The notes: a model not told the origin generated them from the letters alone. Shown: positions 1 through 8,199, counted from the stretch's first letter. The stretch: DNA of 38,636 nt from Betaproteobacteria bacterium (GCA_009921465.1 RFXS01000004.1:1-38636); one strand, 5' to 3'. Made by a program: numbers and translations.

Positions 1-84
1 GGAAGCGGTGAGATTCGAACTCACGAACGGTTGCCCGTTGCCGGTTTTCAAGACCGGTGCAATCGACCACTCTGCCACGCTTCC
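1..84 (-). tRNA. tRNA-Ser (anticodon UGA), 3' end at window edge
   Basis: Read on the minus strand this is a serine tRNA. It has a 7-bp acceptor stem (GGAAGCG with CGCTTCC), a long serine-type variable arm, a T arm with GTTCGAAT in the loop, and an anticodon stem CCGGT/ACCGG around a loop carrying TGA (plus-strand positions 48-50), which reads UCA codons. The discriminator base and CCA would lie left of base 1, so the gene is complete except for the last one to four bases. It is transcribed away from the dct operon. Confidence 0.96.
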
Positions 85-103
85 TCTGGGTCAATGACGG
101 CGC

Positions 104-109
104 ATTGTA
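104..109 (-). promoter_or_regulatory. possible -10 element for tRNA-Ser
   Basis: The minus strand reads TACAAT here, five of six matches to the sigma70 -10 consensus, about 20 bases upstream of the mature tRNA 5' end. No matching -35 hexamer is visible at the expected spacing, so this is tentative. The rest of the 85-211 gap holds only the ribosome binding site of dctP. Confidence 0.3.
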
Positions 110-211
110 AGGGCCTGGTGCCCCCCACACGGGATTGAGCGTCTGTGCGCTTAACATCAGGGGTAAAGCGCCCCGCGCGGGCAACGCCGTTCAGACAGCT
201 TAGGAGACCAC

Positions 212-1219
212 ATGACCCCGTTTAAATCGACACGCCGCTGCTTGATACCGATCCTCGTGGGCTTGGCCCTGTGCACGGGGCTCTTGCCTGCTTTGGCGCA
301 AACCAAAATTGCGTTGCGCATTTCCACACCAGCCGTCCCCGACGATTGGCACGCCAAGATGTGGACGGTGTTCAAAGATTCGCTGGACAAAGCGGCGCCC
401 AACCAATTTGACGTGCAAATTCACCTCAATGCTTCGCTGTTCAAGCAAGGTGCAGAACCGGCCGCCATGGCCCGAGGTAACTTGGAGCTGACCACCGTGT
501 CTGCCTTTGACATTGCCAAGTTAGTTCCTGAATTTTCTATCTTTACCGCAGGCTACATCGTGCGTGACCCGCAACACCAGCAAAAGGTGTTTAGCGGTCC
601 GATTGGTGACGAATTGTTCAAGGCCGTGGCCGACAAGATGGAGATCACTGTTTTGTCCACCGCTTACTTGGGCACCCGGCAAGTCAATCTGCGTGAAGCG
701 CGCAATGTGCGCACTCCCGCAGACCTCAAAGGCATCAAGTTGCGCATGCCTGGTTCCAAAGAGTGGTTGTTTTTGGGTGAAACCCTGGGCGCTACGGCCA
801 CACCACTGGCCTTTGGCGAGGTGTACATGGGCCTGAAAACCGGCACCATTGACGGACAAGACAACCCCCTGCCCACAGTGCGGGCCGCCAAGTTTTACGA
901 AGTGACCAAGCAATTGGTGCTGACCAACCATTTGGTCGACAGCTTGTTCATCGCCATCGCCAGCAAAACATGGAACGGCTTGACGGCTGCGCAAAAGCAG
1001 GCTGTCAAGTCGGCGGCACAGGCCGCCACCCAGTACAACAATGACAACCGCATCAAAGAAGAAGCGCAAATCGTTGATTACTTCAAGCAACAAGGCTTGC
1101 AAGTGAGCACCCCTGATGTAGATGCTTTTCGCAAGTCGGTGCAAGATGCCTATGCCAAAAGCGACTACGCCAAAGTCTGGACCAAGGGCATGCTTGAGCG
1201 CATCAACAACACCCGCTGA
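212..1219 (+). CDS. dctP: TRAP transporter substrate-binding protein DctP
   Basis: Periplasmic solute receptor of a tripartite ATP-independent (TRAP) transporter, which delivers an organic acid or similar anion to the DctQM membrane pair. The 335 residues begin with a signal peptide (basic start, hydrophobic stretch, likely cleavage after ALA near residue 29). The family hallmark around residues 174-178 (GIKLRMP) carries the carboxylate-binding arginine, followed by the YMGLKTGTIDGQDNP segment near 207-221. The start is fixed by a good Shine-Dalgarno, AGGAG, about six bases upstream. It is first in a three-gene operon and its stop is four bases from dctQ. The substrate cannot be read from the sequence; C4-dicarboxylate, sialic acid and aromatic acid receptors all share this layout. 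Confidence 0.93.
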   Translation: MTPFKSTRRCLIPILVGLALCTGLLPALAQTKIALRISTPAVPDDWHAKMWTVFKDSLDKAAPNQFDVQIHLNASLFKQGAEPAAMARGNLELTTVSAFDIAKLVPEFSIFTAGYIVRDPQHQQKVFSGPIGDELFKAVADKMEITVLSTAYLGTRQVNLREARNVRTPADLKGIKLRMPGSKEWLFLGETLGATATPLAFGEVYMGLKTGTIDGQDNPLPTVRAAKFYEVTKQLVLTNHLVDSLFIAIASKTWNGLTAAQKQAVKSAAQAATQYNNDNRIKEEAQIVDYFKQQGLQVSTPDVDAFRKSVQDAYAKSDYAKVWTKGMLERINNTR

Positions 1220-1222
1220 CGC

Positions 1223-1702
1223 ATGAAAGCCCTGGCACGCGCCGCCCAGCATTTGGGAGGCGCTGTTTTTTTGGCCCTGTTTGCGGTGTTCATCGTTCAA
1301 ATCACTGCGCGCTTTGTGTTTGCCAAACCCCTGCCGTGGACGGATGAATTGGCGGTGGTTTTGTACCTGTGGGCGATCTTGTGGGCTTGTGCCTTCATGG
1401 TGCCCGAACGCGAACACGTCGTGTTTGACCTGTTGTGGAACTGCGCCGGTCGGCGCACCCGCCAAGCCATGCGCTTGCTGGGGCACGCCATGATCGGTGG
1501 GCTGGCGTTGCTGGCTTTGCCAGCCAGCTGGGACTATGTGCACTTCATGCGCCGCGAGGGAACGCCGGTGCTGGGTTGGTCATTCCAGTGGGTGTTTTTC
1601 CCGTTTGTGTTGTTGCTATTGGCTTTGGTGTGGCGCAGTGCGCGGGTCATTGCCCAAACGCTGCGTGGTCAAGGCCTGGGTGAAAGCACACCCCACACAT
1701 GA
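1223..1702 (+). CDS. dctQ: TRAP transporter small permease DctQ
   Basis: Small membrane subunit of the TRAP transporter. The 159 residues contain four hydrophobic segments (roughly residues 10-30, 43-60, 87-105 and 122-142), the normal topology for DctQ. The segment after helix 1 contains a ITARFVF-type stretch and PLPWTDELA, typical of the family. In such systems DctQ forms a complex with DctM and is needed for sodium-coupled uptake. It begins just after dctP and its last codon overlaps the dctM start in an ATGA arrangement, so the two are probably translationally coupled. Confidence 0.92.
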   Translation: MKALARAAQHLGGAVFLALFAVFIVQITARFVFAKPLPWTDELAVVLYLWAILWACAFMVPEREHVVFDLLWNCAGRRTRQAMRLLGHAMIGGLALLALPASWDYVHFMRREGTPVLGWSFQWVFFPFVLLLLALVWRSARVIAQTLRGQGLGESTPHT

Positions 1703-2997
1703 GCACCGCTTTATTGGCCATGGCTGGCGTGGTGATCTTGGGCATGCTGCTGCGCATGCCCATTGGGTTTTCGATGCTGATGTCGGGTGTGGCCTACCTG
1801 TGGGTCAAAGGCCAAGACCTGGGCCTGGTGGCCGAGCAAGTCGGCAATGGCCTGTACAACAGCTATGTGTTGTTGGCGGTGCCCATGTTTGTGTTTGCCG
1901 CCAACTTGATGAACGCAGGCACAGTGAGTGAGCGCATTTTTGACTTTTGCCGTGTCCTGGTGGGTCGCATGCGCGGCGGCTTGGCGCAAGTGGACATTTT
2001 GGTGAGCGTTATTTTTTCAGGCATGAGCGGCAGCGCCATTGCCGATGCAGCTGGGCCTGGCTTGGTGACCATACGCCAAATGCTGGCCAAGCCAGAATAC
2101 ACACGTGGCTTTGCCGGGGCAGTGGTGGTGGCCAGCGCCACCTTGGGCCCCATCATCCCCCCCTCTATTCCGATGGTAATTTACGCCTTGGTCTCGGGCG
2201 CATCGGTAGGTGCTTTGTTTTTGGGTGGCTTGTTGCCTGGGCTGTGCATGACGCTGTTGATGATGGCGGTGGTGCATTTCATCGCCACGCAGCGCAACAT
2301 GCCCCGTGAGGACCCTGTGCCCCGCGCCATGTGGCCACACATCATTGCACGCGGCGCACTGCCCTTGTCCATGCCCATCGTGTTGCTCGGGGGTATTTAT
2401 TCGGGTGCTTTCACACCTACTGAAGCGGCGGCAGTCGCCGCCCTTCATGCGCTGGTGTTGTCGGCTTGGGTGTTCAAAGCCCTGAGTTGGCGAAGCTTTT
2501 GGGCTGTGGTTTTGGAGTCGGCCCGTGCCAGCGCCGTCATCACCATCATCTTGGCCGGTTCATTCATGCTCAATTACGCGTTCACCGCAGAGGGCGTGCC
2601 ACAAGCGATGGCGCTGTGGGTGGACAGCTTGCATTTGAGCCGCCTGCAGTTTTTGTTAATGGTCAATGTGTTGTTTTTGGTGTTGGGTTGCTTTTTGGAT
2701 GTGTCAGTGCTGCTGCTGGTGTTTGTGCCCATGCTGCTGCCAGCGGCCAAACTCTTGGGTGTGGACCTGGTGCACTTTGGGGTTCTGGTGGTACTCAACA
2801 TGATGATTGGCCTGATTCACCCACCCTTTGGCATGTTGCTGTTTGTGACCAAGGCTTTGACTGGCATACCGATTGGCGAGATGGTGCGCGAAGGGTGGTT
2901 GTTTTTGGTCATGTTGCTGGCGCTGTTGTTGTGCATCACCATGTTCCCAGACATGGTGCTGTGGTTGCCACACACCATGGGATACGCCACAAGTTAA
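1699..2997 (+). CDS. dctM: TRAP transporter large permease DctM
   Basis: Large integral membrane subunit of the TRAP transporter, the part that moves substrate with sodium. It is 432 residues long, as usual, with about twelve hydrophobic segments spread over the whole length. A conserved SGSAIADAAGPG loop lies near residues 111-122 and a proline/glycine-rich ATLGPIIPPS stretch near 147-156. The start ATG overlaps the dctQ stop by four bases. The operon ends 21 bases before the convergent queF stop. The gap has only a short C-rich/G-rich hairpin without a T tract, so termination here is unclear. Confidence 0.95.
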   Translation: MSTALLAMAGVVILGMLLRMPIGFSMLMSGVAYLWVKGQDLGLVAEQVGNGLYNSYVLLAVPMFVFAANLMNAGTVSERIFDFCRVLVGRMRGGLAQVDILVSVIFSGMSGSAIADAAGPGLVTIRQMLAKPEYTRGFAGAVVVASATLGPIIPPSIPMVIYALVSGASVGALFLGGLLPGLCMTLLMMAVVHFIATQRNMPREDPVPRAMWPHIIARGALPLSMPIVLLGGIYSGAFTPTEAAAVAALHALVLSAWVFKALSWRSFWAVVLESARASAVITIILAGSFMLNYAFTAEGVPQAMALWVDSLHLSRLQFLLMVNVLFLVLGCFLDVSVLLLVFVPMLLPAAKLLGVDLVHFGVLVVLNMMIGLIHPPFGMLLFVTKALTGIPIGEMVREGWLFLVMLLALLLCITMFPDMVLWLPHTMGYATS

Positions 2998-3018
2998 GGT
3001 CCCCCTATGGGGCCCCTG

Positions 3019-3864
3019 TCATTGGCGCGCGGTTCGCACCGACGCAGGCACTACACCAGGGTGACTGGTGCGCCAAGGGTTGATGTCCACGCCACCTCGG
3101 CGGGTGTAACGTGCATAGACACTCAACCGAGTTGGCTTGCAGTGGGTCCAAAGGTCCATGAAGATGCGTTCCACGCAGTGCTCGTGGAACTCATTGTGGT
3201 TGCGAAAGCTCACCAGGTACTGCAACAAACCACCTTGCTCAATTTGCGGTCCGCTGTAGCTGATGCGCACACTGCCCCAATCGGGCTGGCCCGTCACCAA
3301 GCAATTGCTTTTGAGCAAATTGCTGGTGAGTGTTTCGGTGACCGGGTTTTCATGATCGGCACATTGCAACAGGTCAGGAGCGGGTTGGTAGCGATCACAG
3401 TCGATGTCCAACCGGTCCAAGCTCAAACCGTCCAATTCATGGATGGGTTCGCGATCGAATTGCTCGGGCAAGACCAGGGTCACACCCACACCCGAAAGCA
3501 TGGGGCCATTTTGCCAGACGGCTTGACTCAAGTCGCGCTGCAAACAAGCCTGCACGGCTTGGGCATCGGCAAAACGGGTGTTGTTGAAACTGTTGAGGTA
3601 GAGCTTGAGCGACTTGCTCTCCACCAAATGGGTGCTCTCGCAAGGCACCACCATGCGCGCCATGGCAATTTGGGGTTTGCCGCGCAAGTTAAGCCAACTG
3701 AGCTCATAAGCGGTCCACAAATCGGCCCCGACAAAAACGGGTTTGTCCCCCACACCAATGCTTTGGCGTTGGGTCGACCGACTCAGCGGATACAACAAGT
3801 CGGGCGAGTACTGGTCCACATAGGTGGACGCTTTGCCCAACTGCGAGTGTTCAGGGATGTTCAT
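3019..3864 (-). CDS. queF: NADPH-dependent 7-cyano-7-deazaguanine reductase QueF
   Basis: Reduces the nitrile of preQ0 to the amine preQ1 in queuosine (tRNA modification) biosynthesis, using NADPH. It is the long, tandem T-fold form (281 residues, like the E. coli enzyme). The QueF motif ESKSLKLYL lies at residues 82-90. The catalytic cysteine that forms the thioimide is C188 in [12 protein letters not shown], with the proton-donor aspartate at D195. The start ATG lies inside the end of the upstream hydrolase gene (14-base overlap), without a clear Shine-Dalgarno, which points to translational coupling. It is the last gene of the six-gene minus-strand run. Confidence 0.96.
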   Translation of the reverse strand: MNIPEHSQLGKASTYVDQYSPDLLYPLSRSTQRQSIGVGDKPVFVGADLWTAYELSWLNLRGKPQIAMARMVVPCESTHLVESKSLKLYLNSFNNTRFADAQAVQACLQRDLSQAVWQNGPMLSGVGVTLVLPEQFDREPIHELDGLSLDRLDIDCDRYQPAPDLLQCADHENPVTETLTSNLLKSNCLVTGQPDWGSVRISYSGPQIEQGGLLQYLVSFRNHNEFHEHCVERIFMDLWTHCKPTRLSVYARYTRRGGVDINPWRTSHPGVVPASVRTARQ

Positions 3865-4735
3865 GTAGAAAAGGGATCAGCGCATCAATGATGGATTGGA
3901 CCACGGGTGGCGGCAAATCGTGGCCCATGCCCTCCACACCCACCATGCGTGCACCTGCGATGCGCTGCGCGGTATCTTCACCACACGCATAAGGCACCAA
4001 GGGGTCGGCCTTGCCGTGAATGACCAAGGTGGGGGCGGTGATTTGGTGCAACATACTGGCGCGATCGGTATCGGTCATCACGGCATGCATTTGACGCGCA
4101 ATGCCGCCGGGTCGGTAACTGCGCTCCACGCTGATCGTGACCATGGTTTTGAGCAGGCCAGCATCGGTCGGGTACAACGGGCTGGCCACCGCAGTCAAAA
4201 ACTTCATCGTGTGTTCAATGGCCCCTTGCACGTCAGCCTGATCAGGCTTGCCCAACAACAACTGCATCACTTTGGCATCTGGCATGGGCAAGTGCGGAGC
4301 CCCACTGCTGCTCATGATGCTGCACAGACTGGCCAATCGATGGGGTGCTTGCAAGGCCAGCCGTTGGGCGATCATGCCACCCATGCTCATGCCCAGAACG
4401 TGGGCGCGCGGCACGTGCAAAGCGTCCAATACGCCCAGGGCATCCAATGCCATGTCTTGCAAGCTGTAAGCCGGCTTGGATGGAAATCCAAAATGCGTTC
4501 TAAACCCCTGCCACAACAAATTGGGCACACCCGCCTGTTCAAAATGGGTGGACAAGCCAGCGTCGCGGTTGTCAAACCGGATGACCCGAAAACCTGCGTT
4601 GCGCAAGGCGCGCACAAAGCCTGGCGGCCATGCAATCAACTGCATGCCCATGCCCATGATGAGCAACACCACCGGTCGATCTGTCTCGCCGCTGTCGTCG
4701 AGCTCAATTTCAATGCGGTTGGCAGCGATGCGCAT
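3851..4735 (-). CDS. alpha/beta hydrolase
   Basis: Serine hydrolase of the alpha/beta fold, about 294 residues. The nucleophile elbow GMSMGG places the catalytic serine near residue 117. The acid is likely the aspartate in GKADPLVP and the histidine is in GMGHD near the C-terminus. An oxyanion-type LLIMGMG strand lies near residues 24-30. The substrate is unknown; related proteins are often annotated as esterases, lactonases or haloperoxidase-like hydrolases. An in-frame TTG at 4756 overlaps the yaaA stop, but the ATG at 4735 puts the first strand where family members start. Neither has a good ribosome site. The gene overlaps queF downstream. Confidence 0.85.
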   Translation of the reverse strand: MRIAANRIEIELDDSGETDRPVVLLIMGMGMQLIAWPPGFVRALRNAGFRVIRFDNRDAGLSTHFEQAGVPNLLWQGFRTHFGFPSKPAYSLQDMALDALGVLDALHVPRAHVLGMSMGGMIAQRLALQAPHRLASLCSIMSSSGAPHLPMPDAKVMQLLLGKPDQADVQGAIEHTMKFLTAVASPLYPTDAGLLKTMVTISVERSYRPGGIARQMHAVMTDTDRASMLHQITAPTLVIHGKADPLVPYACGEDTAQRIAGARMVGVEGMGHDLPPPVVQSIIDALIPFLHEHP

Positions 4736-4752
4736 GGCTGATGAACCAACGC

Positions 4753-5529
4753 TCAAGCAGGCGCGGTACGGCGAAACACCAGACTATCGGAATGCGACAC
4801 ATCCGGGGCAAACACATAACCCTCAAGGTCAAATGTTTGCAGGGCTTGGACCGTTTTGATTTGTTTTTGTATCGCGTAACGCGCCATCAGTCCACGGGCC
4901 CGCTTGGCAAAAAAACTGATGATCTTGAACTGCCCGTTTTTATAGTCTTGAAAAACACACTCAATCACACGCGCTTGCAGCGCCTTGCGGTCTACCGCTT
5001 TGAAATACTCTTGTGACGCCAAGTTGACGATGACCGGGTCTTTGTCGGCTGCAAGGTGGGCGTTTAAGTGTTCCGCGATTTGCGAGCCCCAGAACTGGTA
5101 CAGGCTGTTGGTTTTGCCGTGCTTGAGCGCGGTGCCCATTTCCAAACGATAGGCTTGCATCAGATCAAGGGGGCGTAAAACACCGTACAAGCCACTCAGA
5201 ATGGCCAGGTGATCTTGCGCCCACAACAGATCTTTGGGCTTCAAACTCTTGGCGTCCAAGCCTTCATACACATCGCCATTGAAAGCGAGCACGGCGGGCC
5301 GGGCGTTGTCCTCGCTGAACGCTGTCGACCAAGCCTTGTAACGATCCACATTGAGTCGGGCCAAGGCCTCACTGAGGTCCATCAAGGCGGCGATTTGCTT
5401 GGGCGTCTTCTTTTTCAGGGTGCTGATGAGCGCCGCCGACTGCGCCACAAACTGCGGCGCACTGGCGCTCACCGGTGGCAACGGGGTTTCGTAATCGAGT
5501 GTTTTGGCGGGGGACAGCAGGAACAGCAT
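4753..5529 (-). CDS. yaaA: peroxide stress protein YaaA (DUF328/UPF0246)
   Basis: Member of the YaaA family, which in E. coli belongs to the OxyR regulon and lowers intracellular unincorporated iron during hydrogen peroxide stress, limiting Fenton damage; a DNA-binding activity has also been described for the family. The N-terminus MLFLLSPAKTLDYETP is the diagnostic start, and internal motifs such as the YGVLRPLDLMQAYRLEMGT region (about residues 115-133) and SQEYFKAV are all intact. At 258 residues it has the usual length. It starts seven bases after the DUF3501 gene and sits downstream of rubrerythrin, so the operon context also points to peroxide defence. Confidence 0.93.
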   Translation of the reverse strand: MLFLLSPAKTLDYETPLPPVSASAPQFVAQSAALISTLKKKTPKQIAALMDLSEALARLNVDRYKAWSTAFSEDNARPAVLAFNGDVYEGLDAKSLKPKDLLWAQDHLAILSGLYGVLRPLDLMQAYRLEMGTALKHGKTNSLYQFWGSQIAEHLNAHLAADKDPVIVNLASQEYFKAVDRKALQARVIECVFQDYKNGQFKIISFFAKRARGLMARYAIQKQIKTVQALQTFDLEGYVFAPDVSHSDSLVFRRTAPA

Positions 5530-5536
5530 GGGGGGA

Positions 5537-6127
5537 TTATTTCAAATCCCCAGCCAATGAAGCCAAGGCATCTTCAGCGATCTGTGTGTGTGCTGGGTAG
5601 TTGGTGTGGTCACAGCCCAATTTCACCGCAGCACCAGCCTGAATGGCCGCCTTGGTGACAGCGTCAAACTCAAACCGCACAAAGTGAACCGCCGAGGTTT
5701 TTTCGTCGTTCTCACGGTCCAAGTCCTCGTCAGCGATGGCGTACACCCGGGCATGGCCTTCGACCTCGATGAACATGCGGTCTTCCACGCCAATGAGACG
5801 CGCCAATTCACGTTTGCGTTCGTTGACGTCGGGGTACTCGATCAACATGGTGGCTTTCCAATTGCTGCCTTCAGGCACCAACGGCGCATAGGCATCTATT
5901 TCTTGTTGAATGCCCTCTTCTTCGAAGATTTTTTCAATCCGCAACATCTCTTGAATTTGGTAGCGAATAGTGGTTTCGCTTTCAAACTGCAAGGTGATGT
6001 GTTCGCCCAAATGCACCGATCGCAGCTTGCGGTGCGCCAGTACCTCGGCCTTGTGGGCCTTGCGAAATTTGCTGTAGGCCTCCAAAGTCATGAGGCTGTC
6101 TGGGGTGATGTTTCCGGTGAGTTGCAT
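5537..6127 (-). CDS. DUF3501 family protein
   Basis: A soluble, acidic 196-residue protein that I recognise as the DUF3501 family; no signal peptide, membrane segment or conserved cysteine cluster is visible. One cysteine lies near the C-terminus in KLGCDHTNY. The family commonly accompanies rubrerythrin and a CCG-domain Fe-S protein, as it does here, but its biochemical role is not established. It starts 34 bases after the Fe-S protein gene with a weak GAAAG ribosome site, and ends seven bases before yaaA. A role in oxidative-stress handling is inference from neighbours only. Confidence 0.85.
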   Translation of the reverse strand: MQLTGNITPDSLMTLEAYSKFRKAHKAEVLAHRKLRSVHLGEHITLQFESETTIRYQIQEMLRIEKIFEEEGIQQEIDAYAPLVPEGSNWKATMLIEYPDVNERKRELARLIGVEDRMFIEVEGHARVYAIADEDLDRENDEKTSAVHFVRFEFDAVTKAAIQAGAAVKLGCDHTNYPAHTQIAEDALASLAGDLK

Positions 6128-6143
6128 GTCAATCTTTCAAAAA

Positions 6144-6162
6144 TTTGGAGTCTGACCCCAAT
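6144..6162. repeat. short GACCCC palindrome (REP-like)
   Basis: Between the Fe-S protein and DUF3501 genes lies TTGGAGT-CTG-ACCCCAA, an imperfect palindrome with six of seven arm pairs. Eleven bases of it (CTGACCCCAAT) recur exactly in the larger palindrome before the gene at 17225. This looks like a small extragenic palindromic repeat or an intercistronic hairpin; two copies are too few to be sure. Confidence 0.4.
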
Positions 6163-7511
6163 CACTTCAAACCATAGGCCTTGGCCACCAGGCTCAAGGG
6201 ATGCTGAAGTTCGGGCACGGCCTGACCGCTGGCCTCAAAGCCTTGGGCAATGTGGTGCCCCCCCAGCGGGCAGTCGGAGCTGATGTAGTCGGGCTTGCTG
6301 CCATCTTTCATGTTCGCCATGGCTTTCACCACGGGCTTGCCAATTTTCATGGCGTATGCATGGGTGGCTTTTTTCACGCCATAGGTGCCGGCATGGCCAG
6401 AACAGCGCTCGATGGTGTTGATCGTGGTATGGGGGATCATCTTGAGCATCTCTTCGGTCTTTTTGCCGATGTTTTGCACCCGACCGTGACATGGGATTTG
6501 ATAGCTGATGTTGCCCAGACTCTCGGGGAATTCTGTTTTGAGCAAGCCATCGCGTTTGCGCGCCATCAGGTACTCGAACGGATCCCACATGTGGTCTTTG
6601 ACCAATTGTGTTTCAGCGTCGTTGGGGTACATCAGGGGCAGTTCTTGTTTGAACATCAAAGTGCAAGACGGCACCGCACTCAAGATGGCATAACCCTCAC
6701 GGGCGTATTTGGCCAAAATGGGAATGTTGATTTTTTTATTGTCGTCCACCGACTTCAAATCACCCAACTCCAGTTTGGGCATGCCGCAGCATTTCTCTTT
6801 GGACACCAACTCGTAAGGGATGTCGTTGTGGTCCAGGATTTTCAGCAAATCCATGCCAATGCCTGGCTCGTTGTAGTTGACATAGCAGGTTGCATAAATG
6901 ACGACCTTGCCGGGTGTTTTATCGCCGTTCACCACTTTGTGGGCTTTGGCCTTGGGGGCCACGCTGCGGAACTTTTTACTGGCCAATTCGGGCAACCATG
7001 CGTCCTTGTCCACACCCAATGCGGACTCCATGACCGAACGGGCAGCCTTGGTTTTGTTGATTGCATTGACTGCTTGAACCACGATTGGGATGCCGGCAAA
7101 TTGACCGTGCACATCGGTGGAGGCCAGCAGTTTTTCGCCGGTGGACACATCGCCTTTGTTGAACTTGATGGCCTTGGCCCGCAGCATGGTGTGGGGGAAA
7201 TCCAGGTTCCATTCGTGCGGCGGCACATAGGGACATTTGGTCAGGTAGCACAGGTCGCACAAATAGCACTGGTCGACCACCTTCCAGAAGTCTTTTTTGT
7301 CCACGCCATCGAGTTCCATGGTCGGGCTCTCATCGACCAAATCAAACAGGGTGGGGAAAGACCCACACAAGCTCACGCAACGGCGACAACCGTGGCAAAT
7401 ATCAAAAATGCGCTCCATCTCATTCAAGCACGACTCTTCGTTGTAGAAGTCCGGGTTGAGCCAATCGAGCGGATGGCGTGTGGGTGCTTCAAGGCTGCCT
7501 TCGCGTGCCAT
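6162..7511 (-). CDS. GlpC/HdrB-type (Fe-S)-binding CCG-domain protein
   Basis: A 449-residue cytoplasmic electron-transfer protein. The N-terminal ferredoxin-like part carries cysteines at 39, 42, 45 and 49 (CHGCRRCVSLC) and at 82, 85, 88 and 93 (CYLCDLCYLTKCP), probably two 4Fe-4S clusters. The C-terminal half has two cysteine-rich CCG-type regions, KEKCCGMPKLELGD and a variant ERCSGHAGTYG, as in heterodisulfide reductase subunit B/D and GlpC. The second motif has CSG in place of CCG. The start at 7511 is chosen because AAGGA lies seven bases upstream; an in-frame ATG 45 bases earlier has no such site. It sits between rubrerythrin and DUF3501, so a role in passing electrons to rubrerythrin is plausible but unproven. 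Confidence 0.88.
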   Translation of the reverse strand: MAREGSLEAPTRHPLDWLNPDFYNEESCLNEMERIFDICHGCRRCVSLCGSFPTLFDLVDESPTMELDGVDKKDFWKVVDQCYLCDLCYLTKCPYVPPHEWNLDFPHTMLRAKAIKFNKGDVSTGEKLLASTDVHGQFAGIPIVVQAVNAINKTKAARSVMESALGVDKDAWLPELASKKFRSVAPKAKAHKVVNGDKTPGKVVIYATCYVNYNEPGIGMDLLKILDHNDIPYELVSKEKCCGMPKLELGDLKSVDDNKKINIPILAKYAREGYAILSAVPSCTLMFKQELPLMYPNDAETQLVKDHMWDPFEYLMARKRDGLLKTEFPESLGNISYQIPCHGRVQNIGKKTEEMLKMIPHTTINTIERCSGHAGTYGVKKATHAYAMKIGKPVVKAMANMKDGSKPDYISSDCPLGGHHIAQGFEASGQAVPELQHPLSLVAKAYGLK

Positions 7512-7577
7512 GTTGAATCCTTCAAAAAGTGGGGGCTGAGAAAGAAAACTTCTCAAGATGGTTCAGTACTCAGGGAG

Positions 7578-7606
7578 GGGCGCTGGGCCACGTGTGCCCA
7601 ACGCCC
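7578..7606 (-). other. strong intercistronic stem-loop after rubrerythrin
   Basis: On the minus strand an 11-bp stem (GGGCGTTGGGC with GCCCAGCGCCC, one G-U pair) encloses a 7-base loop. A second small palindrome, CCTCAG-CA-CTGAGG, lies at 7609-7622 next to the rubrerythrin stop. There is no T tract right after the big stem, so it is either an inefficient terminator or an RNA-processing and stability element that lets rubrerythrin be expressed above the downstream genes. It fills most of the 117-base gap before the Fe-S protein gene. Confidence 0.6.
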
Positions 7607-7628
7607 AACCCTCAGTGCTGAGGCAAGA

Positions 7629-8051
7629 TCAATCGACCAATTCGGCCAATGCCTTGGCGTAGCGATTGGCGTGTGAACGCTCGGCCTTGGCCAAGGTTTC
7701 AAACCAATCGGCGATTTCGTCGTGGCCTTCGTCGCGAGCGGTTTTGGCCATGCCAGGGTACATGTCGGTGTACTCGTGGGTTTCGCCAGCCACTGCGGCT
7801 TTCAGGTTGTCACGGGTCGCGCCAATGGGCAGGCCAGTGGCGGGGTCGCCGCACTGCTCCAACCACTCCAGGTGGCCGTGGGCATGCCCGGTCTCACCTT
7901 CGGCGGTAGAACGAAACAGCGCTGCCACGTCGTTTTGACCTTCAATGTCGGCTTTGTTTGCGAAATACAAGTAACGGCGGTTGGCCTGGGACTCGCCTGC
8001 GAAGGCGGCCTTGAGGTTGTCTTCCGTCTTGGAGCCTTTGAGTGCTGCCAT
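7629..8051 (-). CDS. rubrerythrin, short form without rubredoxin domain
   Basis: Non-haem di-iron ferritin-like protein expected to reduce hydrogen peroxide. The 140 residues form a four-helix bundle with the di-iron ligand patterns: E in [12 protein letters not shown], ExxH in [11 protein letters not shown] in [12 protein letters not shown] and ExxH in [10 protein letters not shown]. Classical rubrerythrins end with a CxxC...CxxC rubredoxin domain; here the protein stops after the bundle, so electrons must come from another protein. The start at 8051 follows AGGAG by eight bases; upstream in-frame ATGs are unlikely. It is first in the minus-strand run and probably has the operon promoter in the 8052-8323 gap. 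Confidence 0.92.
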   Translation of the reverse strand: MAALKGSKTEDNLKAAFAGESQANRRYLYFANKADIEGQNDVAALFRSTAEGETGHAHGHLEWLEQCGDPATGLPIGATRDNLKAAVAGETHEYTDMYPGMAKTARDEGHDEIADWFETLAKAERSHANRYAKALAELVD

Positions 8052-8123
8052 GAGAAATCTCCTAGGGTTGATAAATCGCTTCGACACAGCATGCATCGAA
8101 GACACCGAAGGTTACTAGCAATG

Positions 8124-8145
8124 AACCCATTCCGTCTAATGGGTT
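8124..8145. promoter_or_regulatory. perfect inverted repeat, candidate operator
   Basis: AACCCATT-CCGTCT-AATGGGTT is a perfect 8-bp inverted repeat with a 6-base spacer, located 73-94 bases upstream of the rubrerythrin start. The arm length and spacing suit a dimeric repressor or activator. I cannot assign it to a known regulator; it does not match the OxyR, Fur or CIRCE consensus as I know them. Confidence 0.5.
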
Positions 8146-8199
8146 GTTTCAATGTCCGTGATTGTCTTTTGCTATCAACTGCTCACAAAACATCAAAAT

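Noticed and set aside
2998-3018. Possible terminator between dctM and queF
   Set aside because: Only a short CCCC/GGGG hairpin with a mismatch and no T tract.
3007-4741. Plus-strand open frames opposite queF and the hydrolase
   Set aside because: Shadows; the minus-strand frames carry all catalytic motifs.
6201-7676. Long plus-strand open frame opposite the Fe-S protein gene
   Set aside because: Exact antisense of a clearly conserved protein; product shows no family features.
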